A program made the position numbers and the translations under genes. 5,346 bases of DNA from Chloroflexota bacterium (GTDB taxonomy: Bacteria > Chloroflexota > Limnocylindria > Limnocylindrales > CSP1-4): positions 1 to 5,346 of the forward strand of contig JACDAV010000273.1 in the NCBI GenBank assembly GCA_013695255.1, read 5' to 3'. Shown here one piece after another: positions 1 through 5,346 of the stretch (the first letter of the stretch is position 1; each line of letters begins with the position of its first letter). Below the pieces are notes generated by a model that made no database searches, had not been told where the DNA came from, and saw only the letters and a program-made list of their open reading frames with translations.

Positions 1-320
1 GCGCGCGGCTGCGCGTCCCGGCGCCGCTCGCGCCGGCGGTCGAGCTGTTCGGCGAGAGCCCGTCGCGGATCGTCGTCTCGACCCGCCGCCGCCACGCGCC
101 GGCGCTCTCGCTCCTTGCCCGTCAGCACGGCCTGCCCGTCCAGGAGCTGGGCAGCGTCGGCGGCGACCGCCTCGTCGTGGAGCTGGCGGGTGCCGGCGCG
201 ACCGGCGCGGCCGAGGAGCGCGGTTCGCGCGTGGCCGACGCGATCGACGTCGCGGTCGAGGACCTGAGCCGTGCCTGGGAGCGCGGTCTCCCGAGCGCGC
301 TCGGCTGGGAGGTCGGCTGA
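1..320 (+). CDS. purL: Phosphoribosylformylglycinamidine synthase II (PurL), C-terminal part
   Basis: This is the last 105 codons of a gene that begins upstream of the window; the reading frame starts at base 3 and ends with TGA at 318-320. PurL is the ATP-dependent synthetase subunit that converts FGAR to FGAM (step 4 of purine synthesis), using ammonia from a glutaminase partner. The visible part is the end of the AIRS-type C-terminal ATP-binding domain. At local residues 15-26 it carries LFGESPSRIVVS, the conserved LFGES.SR motif of PurL. A typical end of alternating small hydrophobic and acidic residues follows, then DLSRAWERGLPSALG near the C terminus. It is followed after one base by purF, the usual purL-purF order. 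Whether this is the small PurL that works with PurS and PurQ, or a longer form, cannot be seen here; the next genes do not include purS or purQ. Confidence 0.95.
   Translation, partial: ARLRVPAPLAPAVELFGESPSRIVVSTRRRHAPALSLLARQHGLPVQELGSVGGDRLVVELAGAGATGAAEERGSRVADAIDVAVEDLSRAWERGLPSALGWEVG
307..313 (+). promoter_or_regulatory. Ribosome binding site of purF inside the purL 3' end
   Basis: GGGAGGT lies 8 bases before the ATG at 322, a near-ideal Shine-Dalgarno match and spacing. It sits within the last codons of purL. It fixes the purF start at the ATG just before the catalytic cysteine rather than at an in-frame ATG 51 bases upstream (271), which would add 17 residues inside purL. Confidence 0.65.
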
Positions 321-321
321 C

Positions 322-1776
322 ATGTGCGGGGTGTTCGGGGCGGTCCTGCCGACCGGCAGCGGCACGGAGGCGGCATCGGTGGCCGCGCTCGGCCTGTTCG
401 CGCTCCAGCACCGCGGGCAGGAGTCGGCCGGCATCGCCGTGAGCGACGGCGACCAGCTGATGCTCTACAAGGACCTCGGGATGATCAGCACGGTCCTCGA
501 CGAGCGCCGGATCCCGTCGTTGCGCGGCGATCTGGCGATCGCGCACTGCCGCTACTCGACGACGGGCTCGACTGTCTGGGAGAACGCGCAGCCCACGTTC
601 CGGCTGGGCCCGCGCCGGGCCATCGCGGTCGGTCACAACGGCAACCTGGTCAACACCCGCGAGCTCCTCGACCAGCTGGCCGGCGGCCGGGCACGCCTGC
701 CCGCCTCGACCGACACGGAGCTGCTGACCGCGCTGCTCGCGGACGAGCCCGCCGCCGACACCGTCGAGGCCCTCCAGCGCGTGCTGCCGCGCGTCCGGGG
801 CGCGTACAGCCTGGTCGTCCTCGACGAGCGTCGGGTGATCGGGGTGCGCGACCCGTTCGGCTTCCGGCCGCTCGTGCTCGGGCGGCTCCAGACGGGCGCC
901 GACGAGGACGGGTTGTGGGGCGCGGACCGGTCGTCCGGGTGGGTCCTCGCCTCGGAGACGGCGGCCCTCGAGATCGTCGGCGCCGAGCCGGTCCGCGACG
1001 TGGAGCCCGGCGAGATGGTCGTCCTCGAGCGCGACCGGGAGCCCTGGTCGATCCGGTTCGCCGAAGCCACCCCGGCGCTGTGCGTCTTCGAGCTGATCTA
1101 CTTCGCCCGGCCGGACTCGTACCTCGAGGGTCGCAACCTGTACGAGGCCCGCCGGAAGATGGGCATCCAGCTGGCCGCCGAGCACCCGACGCCGGGCGAC
1201 CTCGTCATGCCCGTGCCGGACACCGGGGCGCCGGCGGCAGCGGGCTACGCCGAGGCGTCCGGGGTGCCCTACCGCGAGGGTCTCGTCCGCAACCGCTACT
1301 CCGGGCGGACGTTCATCCAGCCCAGCCAGACGATGCGCCAGCGCGGTGTCACGATCAAGCTCAACCCGCTCCGCGAGGTCGTTCGCGGCCGACGGCTGAC
1401 CGTCGTCGACGACTCGATCGTGCGGGGCACGACGACGAAGCAGATCGTGTCGCTGCTCCGGCGGGCCGGGGCGGACGAGGTCCACGTCCGAATCAGCGCG
1501 CCGCCGATCTACCACCCGTGCTTCTACGGCATCGACACCCAGATCGAGACCGAGCTGATCGCCGCCACCCACACCGTCGATGAGATCCGCGACTTCATCG
1601 GTGCGGACAGCCTGGGCTACCTCTCGATCCGCGGCGTCCTCGCGGCGCTGGAGCTGCCGTACGACCGCTTCTGCTTCGCCTGCTTCGACGGCCGCTACCC
1701 GGAGCCCGTGCCATACGACGCCGAGCGCCGCAAGTTCGTCCTGGAGGAGGAGGCCATCGGCGCGGGCCGTGGCTGA
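322..1776 (+). CDS. purF: Amidophosphoribosyltransferase (PurF), iron-sulfur type
   Basis: This cytosolic enzyme makes 5-phosphoribosylamine from PRPP and glutamine, the committed first step of purine synthesis. The product is 484 residues, a normal length. The N-terminal class II glutaminase domain (about 2-240) begins MCGVFG, so Cys2 is the nucleophile after Met removal. HCRYST with Arg77, GHNGN at 104-108 and STDTE at 129-133 are the glutamine-site motifs. The C-terminal phosphoribosyltransferase domain holds the PRPP loop VVDDSIVRGTT at 361-371. Cys254, Cys400, Cys451 and Cys454 (the last two in CFACFDGRYP) match in context the four cysteines that bind the [4Fe-4S] cluster in Bacillus subtilis PurF, so a cluster is likely. 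Unlike that enzyme there is no N-terminal propeptide from the chosen start. The family is feedback-inhibited by purine nucleotides. The gene starts one base after purL and overlaps purM by 8 bases. Confidence 0.98.
   Translation: MCGVFGAVLPTGSGTEAASVAALGLFALQHRGQESAGIAVSDGDQLMLYKDLGMISTVLDERRIPSLRGDLAIAHCRYSTTGSTVWENAQPTFRLGPRRAIAVGHNGNLVNTRELLDQLAGGRARLPASTDTELLTALLADEPAADTVEALQRVLPRVRGAYSLVVLDERRVIGVRDPFGFRPLVLGRLQTGADEDGLWGADRSSGWVLASETAALEIVGAEPVRDVEPGEMVVLERDREPWSIRFAEATPALCVFELIYFARPDSYLEGRNLYEARRKMGIQLAAEHPTPGDLVMPVPDTGAPAAAGYAEASGVPYREGLVRNRYSGRTFIQPSQTMRQRGVTIKLNPLREVVRGRRLTVVDDSIVRGTTTKQIVSLLRRAGADEVHVRISAPPIYHPCFYGIDTQIETELIAATHTVDEIRDFIGADSLGYLSIRGVLAALELPYDRFCFACFDGRYPEPVPYDAERRKFVLEEEAIGAGRG
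1743..1753 (+). promoter_or_regulatory. Purine-rich Shine-Dalgarno-like run before purM
   Basis: GGAGGAGGAGG is encoded within the last codons of purF (Leu-Glu-Glu-Glu-Ala). Its end is about 15 bases before the GTG at 1769, longer than usual spacing. No other in-frame start codon lies closer, so it may assist re-initiation after purF ends rather than act as a classical ribosome site. Confidence 0.4.
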
Positions 1777-2905
1777 GCGCCGGGCCTACGCCGCGGCCGG
1801 CGTCGACGTGACCGCCGGGGAGCGCGCGGTGGAGCTCATGCGGGCGGCGGTCGAGGCCACGCACGGCGCACACGTGCTCGGCGGCTTCGGCGGCTTCGGG
1901 GCGGCCGTCGCGATCCCGCCCGGCTACCGCGAGCCGGTGCTCGTCAGCTCGACCGACGGCGTCGGCACCAAGACCGCCATCGCCGGCGCGCTCGGTCGGT
2001 TTGACACGATCGGCCGGGACCTCGTCGCGATGTGCGCCGACGACGTCGTCTGCTCCGGCGCCGCGCCCCTCTTCTTCCTCGACTACGTGGCGGTCGGGCG
2101 GCTCGATCCGCTCGGTGTGGCGGAGCTGGTGGGCGGGATCGCGGCCGGCTGCGCCGAGGCGGGCTGTGCGCTCGTCGGCGGGGAGACGGCGGAGCACCCG
2201 GGGGTCATGGACGTCGAGGCGTTCGACCTCGCCGGCTGCTGTGTCGGCATCGTCGAGCGCGACCGGCTGCTCGACGGGACGCAGGCGCGGGCGGGCGACG
2301 CGATCGTGGGGCTGGCGTCGAGCGGCCTCCACGCCAGTGGCTTCTCGCTCGTCCGGACGCTCGTGGAGCAGTGGGACCTCGACCTGACCCGCCCGTACCA
2401 GGAGCAGCTCAAGCGGTCGCTGGGCCGCCGGGAGGCGGATCGGACGATCGAGGCGGAGCCGGCGCACGCGCTGGCGACGCTGGGCGACGTGCTGCTCACG
2501 CCGACGACGATCTACGTCCCCGCCATCCTCGCGCTCCGGACGGCGCTCGAGTCGACGGGCAGCGAGCTTCGCGGCGCGGCCCACGTGACGGGCGGCGGTC
2601 TGCCGGGCAACGTGGCCCGGATGCTGCCCGACGGCCTTGCCGCCCGGCTCGACCCGTCCAGCTGGCCGGTGCCGTCCGTGATCCGGCTCTTCGCTGCGCT
2701 CGGCGGGCTGGATGACGCCGAGGCTCGTGCCACGTTCAACGGGGGCATCGGGATGGCGGTCGCCGTGCCGGCTGATGCGGTCGACCGCACCGTCGCGTGC
2801 CTGGCTGCGGGCGGCGTCGAGGCCTGGCCGGTTGGCGACGTCATCACGACCGACGATGCCGGCGGCGCCCGCTACGTGGAGGCGTCGCCCGGGGGCTCCG
2901 CGTGA
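1769..2905 (+). CDS. purM: Phosphoribosylformylglycinamidine cyclo-ligase (AIR synthase, PurM)
   Basis: PurM closes FGAM to aminoimidazole ribonucleotide using ATP (step 5), in the cytosol as a dimer. The frame is open further upstream, but the family's N terminus (YxxAGVD, here YAAAGVD) starts just after the GTG at 1769, giving 378 residues and an 8-base overlap with purF. Motifs in order are STDGVGTK at 61-68, the conserved nucleotide/substrate loop; a GRDLVAMCADD block around 82-92; LVGGETAEHPGVM around 135-147; GLASSGLHASG around 181-191; HVTGGGLPGN at 272-281; and a final FNGGIGM block. The usual family length is about 345. Most of the excess lies between LVRT at 194 and TPTTIY at 244, where a charged segment of about 20 extra residues is inserted; the catalytic motifs on both sides are intact. 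The stop overlaps the next start as GTGA, so translation is probably coupled to purN-purH. Confidence 0.97.
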   Translation: MAERRAYAAAGVDVTAGERAVELMRAAVEATHGAHVLGGFGGFGAAVAIPPGYREPVLVSSTDGVGTKTAIAGALGRFDTIGRDLVAMCADDVVCSGAAPLFFLDYVAVGRLDPLGVAELVGGIAAGCAEAGCALVGGETAEHPGVMDVEAFDLAGCCVGIVERDRLLDGTQARAGDAIVGLASSGLHASGFSLVRTLVEQWDLDLTRPYQEQLKRSLGRREADRTIEAEPAHALATLGDVLLTPTTIYVPAILALRTALESTGSELRGAAHVTGGGLPGNVARMLPDGLAARLDPSSWPVPSVIRLFAALGGLDDAEARATFNGGIGMAVAVPADAVDRTVACLAAGGVEAWPVGDVITTDDAGGARYVEASPGGSA

Positions 2906-5082
2906 CGGCCCGGATCGCGGTCGGCGTCTCGGGAACCGGCTCGAACCTGCGGGCGCTGGTCGAGGTCTCGAGGCGCGGCGTGCTCGGCGGCGCGGTCGTC
3001 CTCGTCTTCGCCGATCGGGAATGCCCGGCGCTCGCGTGGGCGCGTGAGCAGGGGATCGACACGGCGTTGGTCCCGGGCGGCAGGGACGAGCCGCTGGCCG
3101 CCGCACTCCTGGCGGCGGCGCCGGACCTCGTGGTGCTGGCCGGCTACCTGCGTCTCGTGGGGACGGCGGTGCTGTCGAGCTTCGACGGCCGGATCGTCAA
3201 CACCCACCCGTCGCTGCTGCCCTCGTTCCCGGGCGCCCACGCCGTGCGCGACGCCCTCGCGGCCGGCGTCCGCGTGACCGGCGTCACGGTCCACCGCGTC
3301 GACGCGACGCTCGACGGGGGGCCGATCGTGGCCCAGGAAGCGGTCCCGGTGCTGCCGGGCGACGACGAGGCCACGCTCCACGAGCGGATCAAGGCCGTCG
3401 AGCACCGGCTGCTGCCCGGCACGGTCGGGACGCTCCTGGCCGCGGACGGGGAGCCTCCGAGGCCGCGCCGGGCGCTCCTGTCCGTCTCCGACAAGACCGG
3501 CCTCGCCCACTTCGCCCGGGGCCTCGACGCGCTGGGCTTCGAGCTCGTCTCCACGGGCGGGACGGCGCGCGCCCTGCGTGAGGCCGGTCTGCCGGTCACG
3601 GACGTCAGCGCCGTCACCGGCTTCCCGGAGATGCTCGACGGGCGGGTGAAGACGCTGCACCCGCGGATCCACGCGGGGATCCTGGCGGACCTGCGATCCG
3701 CCGACCACCGCCGCCAGCTGGCCGATGTCGGGATCGAGCCGTTCGAGCTGGTGGTGGTCAACCTCTACCCGTTCGCGGAGGCGGCCGAACGCCCCGGGAT
3801 CGAGCTGGACGAGCTGGTCGAGGAGATCGACATCGGCGGGCCAACGCTCGTCCGCGCCGCTGCCAAGAACCACGCCAGCGTCGCGATCGTGACCTCCCCC
3901 GGCCGCTACGGGCCGGTCCTGACCGCGCTCGGCGCGGGCCGGGTGGACGACGGGCTTCGGGCAGCGCTGGCCGTCGAGGCCTTCCGCCACACGGCCGCCT
4001 ACGACGCGCGGATCGTGGCCGAGCTGCCGCCACGCATGCACGATGCAGGCGTCGCGCTGCCACCGGAGCCGGGCCTGCCCGGCGCCGATGATCCGTTCCC
4101 GGCCACGCTGACAATGTCCCTCGACAAGGTGGAGACGCTTCGCTACGGCGAGAACCCACACCAGGCGGCGGCGCGCTACCGGGCCGCCGGAGCGCATGCC
4201 GCCGACGGCCCCTTCGCTACCGGCGATCCGCCGCTCCAGGGCAAGGCGTTGTCCTACAACAACGTCCTCGATGGGGCGGCCGCTGCGGCCGTTGCGCGGC
4301 TCCTCCGCGACCCGGCGGCGGTGGTCGTCAAGCACACCAACCCGTGCGGCGCCGCGGAGCGCAGCACGCTGCTCGAGGCGTGGCGCGGGGCGCTGGCGGG
4401 GGATCCGGTCTCCGCCTTCGGGGGGGTCGTCGCCCTGACCGGCGAGGTGGACGCGCCGCTGGCCGAGGCGCTGAGCGAGCTCTTCCTCGAGGTGGTGGTC
4501 GCGCCGGGATTCGACCCGAAGGCCCGGGAGGTGCTGGCACGCAGGGCCAACCTCCGGCTGGTCGTCGACCGCACGCTCGGTCGCGACGAGCCGCCGCGCT
4601 CGCCCGGCTGGACGTCGTCGCTGCGGAGCGCGGGCGGCGCCGTCCTCGTCGGTGCGCCTGACACGCTCCAGGACGACCCGGGCGACTGGGTCTGCCCGGC
4701 GTCACGCCCACCCTCCGATCGCGAGCTGCTCGATCTCGACCTCGCCTGGCGGCTCGTGCGCGGCGTGACCTCGAACGCGATCGTCATCGTCCGTGACGGG
4801 ATGCAGATCGGTCTCGGGTCCGGTCAGACGAGCCGCGTCGACGCCGCACGCCAGGCGGTCGCCAAGGCGCGCGCGATCCACGGCGATGCGGCGCTCCGTG
4901 GAGCGAGCGCCGCCTCGGACGCGTTCTTCCCGTTCCCGGACGCGGTCGAGGCGCTCCTGGAGCCTGGCGTGTCGGCCATCGTCCAGCCGGGAGGCTCCGT
5001 GCGCGACGGGGAGGCCCTCGCGGCCGTCGAGCGCCACGGCGCGACCATGCTCATCACCGGCCGTCGCCACTTCCGGCACTGA
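2902..5082 (+). CDS. purN-purH: PurN-PurH fusion: GAR formyltransferase + AICAR formyltransferase/IMP cyclohydrolase
   Basis: This is one 726-residue frame starting at a GTG that overlaps the purM stop (GTGA). Residues about 3-185 are PurN, which forms FGAR from GAR and 10-formyl-THF (step 3): GVSGTGSNLRAL at 8-19 binds phosphate, and Asn100, His102 (VNTHPSLLPSFPG) and Asp138 (LDGGPI) match the catalytic triad. Residues about 189-726 are a complete PurH. Its cyclohydrolase half begins RRALLSVSDKTG and has DGRVKTLHP (Lys250) and VNLYPF, then IDIGGPTLVRAAAKNH ending at 324. The AICAR transformylase half has RYGENPHQ at 414-421, the catalytic Lys477-His478 in KHTNPCG, SNAIV at 624-628, SDAFFPF at 672-678 and the terminal TGRRHFRH. 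The domains join at 'ADGEPPRPRR' with almost no linker. No ATG, GTG or TTG occurs in any frame from 3421 to 3500, so separate PurH initiation at the junction is unlikely. All known key residues are present, so all three activities are expected. The two halves are certain; the fusion is read directly from the sequence. Confidence 0.96.
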   Translation: MTARIAVGVSGTGSNLRALVEVSRRGVLGGAVVLVFADRECPALAWAREQGIDTALVPGGRDEPLAAALLAAAPDLVVLAGYLRLVGTAVLSSFDGRIVNTHPSLLPSFPGAHAVRDALAAGVRVTGVTVHRVDATLDGGPIVAQEAVPVLPGDDEATLHERIKAVEHRLLPGTVGTLLAADGEPPRPRRALLSVSDKTGLAHFARGLDALGFELVSTGGTARALREAGLPVTDVSAVTGFPEMLDGRVKTLHPRIHAGILADLRSADHRRQLADVGIEPFELVVVNLYPFAEAAERPGIELDELVEEIDIGGPTLVRAAAKNHASVAIVTSPGRYGPVLTALGAGRVDDGLRAALAVEAFRHTAAYDARIVAELPPRMHDAGVALPPEPGLPGADDPFPATLTMSLDKVETLRYGENPHQAAARYRAAGAHAADGPFATGDPPLQGKALSYNNVLDGAAAAAVARLLRDPAAVVVKHTNPCGAAERSTLLEAWRGALAGDPVSAFGGVVALTGEVDAPLAEALSELFLEVVVAPGFDPKAREVLARRANLRLVVDRTLGRDEPPRSPGWTSSLRSAGGAVLVGAPDTLQDDPGDWVCPASRPPSDRELLDLDLAWRLVRGVTSNAIVIVRDGMQIGLGSGQTSRVDAARQAVAKARAIHGDAALRGASAASDAFFPFPDAVEALLEPGVSAIVQPGGSVRDGEALAAVERHGATMLITGRRHFRH

Positions 5083-5090
5083 GGGCTGGG

Positions 5091-5110
5091 CCCGCGGCCT
5101 GCCGGTCGGG
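5091..5110 (+). terminator. Possible weak hairpin after purH
   Basis: CCCGCGG and CCGGTCGGG can pair as a 7-bp GC stem (CGG/CCG plus CCCG/CGGG) with a CCTG loop and a two-base GT bulge. No T-run follows; the next bases are CGTATGGTCC. It could slow or end transcription of the pur operon before the next gene, but in DNA this GC-rich such stems occur often by chance. Confidence 0.2.
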
Positions 5111-5112
5111 CG

Positions 5113-5118
5113 TATGGT
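5113..5118 (+). promoter_or_regulatory. Candidate -10 element for a leaderless transcript
   Basis: TATGGT fits the TANNNT form of a sigma70-type -10 box. It ends 6 bases before the ATG at 5125, the spacing expected if transcription starts at the A of the start codon. It is an AT-rich break in GC-rich DNA, and no Shine-Dalgarno sequence lies before that ATG. No recognisable -35 box is seen about 17 bases upstream (around 5090-5095 the sequence is GCCCGC). Alternatively this is chance. Confidence 0.35.
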
Positions 5119-5124
5119 CCGGCG

Positions 5125-5346
5125 ATGATCCAGCATCCGGAGCGCCTCGGACGGCGCCGCTCGACGCGCGCATGGCTGGTTGCCTGGCCGGTCGGGCTTG
5201 TCGCGATCGTCGCCCTGGCGCTCGCCGGCGGCCGCTGGACACTCCCCGACGGCCTGGACGCGCCCACGTCCCGGTCGCCTGTGAGCCCGGTCGTGAGCGC
5301 GCAGCCGGAGGTCACGGCTCGCGGCGGCAGGGTGACCGCGATCGCG
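5125..5346 (+). CDS. Hypothetical protein with N-terminal signal or membrane segment (5' part only)
   Basis: The frame opens at ATG 5125 and stays open to the window edge, giving 74 residues. I do not recognise the family. The start MIQHPERLGRRRSTR is strongly basic, followed by one hydrophobic stretch, AWLVAWPVGLVAIVALALAGG at about 16-36 (written here only as its position and ends: Ala16 to Gly36). ALA at 32-34 could be a signal peptidase I site; otherwise it is an anchor with the rest outside the cell. Beyond it lies a Pro/Ser/Thr/Ala-rich stretch (about 39-62) like a flexible extracytoplasmic spacer, then a Val/Gly-rich start of a possible beta-rich domain. It lies 42 bases after purH, has no link to purine synthesis, and probably has its own promoter. 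Codon use resembles the neighbours. The start is supported by the open frame, the sensible export signal and the candidate -10 box, but not by a ribosome site. Confidence 0.6.
   Translation, partial: MIQHPERLGRRRSTRAWLVAWPVGLVAIVALALAGGRWTLPDGLDAPTSRSPVSPVVSAQPEVTARGGRVTAIA

Noticed and set aside
271..321. Upstream in-frame extension of purF giving 17 extra residues
   Set aside because: It lies inside purL, has no comparable ribosome site, and reads as generic high-GC sequence; the ATG at 322 is directly before the catalytic cysteine and has GGGAGGT at 8-base spacing.
324..1583. Long + strand frame overlapping purF out of frame (419 codons)
   Set aside because: Arg/Gly/Ala-rich translation without motifs; the overlapping purF frame has all family motifs and a good ribosome site.
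1580..1768. Upstream in-frame extension of purM from ATG 1580
   Set aside because: It would overlap purF by nearly 200 bases with Ser/Arg/Ala-rich sequence unlike PurM; the family N terminus (YAAAGVD) begins just after GTG 1769.
1876..1902. Small tandem repeat GGCGGCTTC encoding Gly-Gly-Phe-Gly-Gly-Phe
   Set aside because: GGFGG is a conserved motif of PurM, so the repeat reflects protein function and codon bias, not a DNA repeat element.
1595..3106. Long minus-strand open frame (about 500 codons) opposite purM and the start of purN
   Set aside because: It is the antisense shadow of real genes in very GC-rich DNA: the product is dominated by Arg, Ala, Gly and Pro with no recognisable motif, while the + strand encodes intact conserved enzymes.
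2872..4335. Long minus-strand open frame (about 487 codons) opposite purN-purH
   Set aside because: Low-complexity Arg/Gly/Asp/Val-rich composition and no motif; explained by codon bias of the fusion gene on the other strand.
1..5346. tRNA or rRNA genes, CRISPR array, insertion sequence, attachment site, riboswitch
   Set aside because: Nearly every base is accounted for by coding sequence, the only non-coding gap is 42 bases, and no array-like repeats, inverted terminal repeats or structured leader were seen.

Overview
The window is a compact stretch of a de novo purine biosynthesis operon, all on the + strand. Base composition is very GC-rich (by eye well above 70% GC), codon third positions are almost all G or C, and two genes start with GTG. 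The protein sequences are of ordinary bacterial type. This suggests a high-GC lineage such as Actinomycetota or a GC-rich Chloroflexota group (for example Limnocylindria-like). That placement is inference from composition and general sequence style, because no phylogenetic marker is present.

Layout: 1-320 is the C-terminal end of purL (FGAM synthase). 322-1776 is purF (amidophosphoribosyltransferase). 1769-2905 is purM (AIR synthase). 2902-5082 is one long reading frame joining a complete purN (GAR formyltransferase) to a complete purH (AICAR formyltransferase / IMP cyclohydrolase). 5083-5124 is a short intergenic gap with a possible weak hairpin and a plausible -10 element. 5125-5346 begins a different gene whose product has an N-terminal membrane or export segment; it runs off the window.

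The purine genes are packed with a 1-nt gap (purL/purF), an 8-nt overlap (purF/purM) and a 4-nt overlap (purM/purNH), so they are almost certainly co-transcribed and probably translationally coupled. Together they cover step 1 (PurF), step 3 (PurN), the end of the step-4 enzyme (PurL), step 5 (PurM) and steps 9-10 (PurH) of the path from PRPP to IMP.

The most notable point is the PurN-PurH fusion. It puts both 10-formyl-tetrahydrofolate-dependent transformylases and the final cyclohydrolase on one 726-residue chain with almost no linker. Smaller points are an insertion of about 20 residues in PurM, a PurF with cluster-type cysteines but no propeptide, and a leaderless-type start for the last gene. 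No RNA gene, mobile element, CRISPR array or long repeat was seen. The long minus-strand open frames are high-GC shadows of the pur genes.
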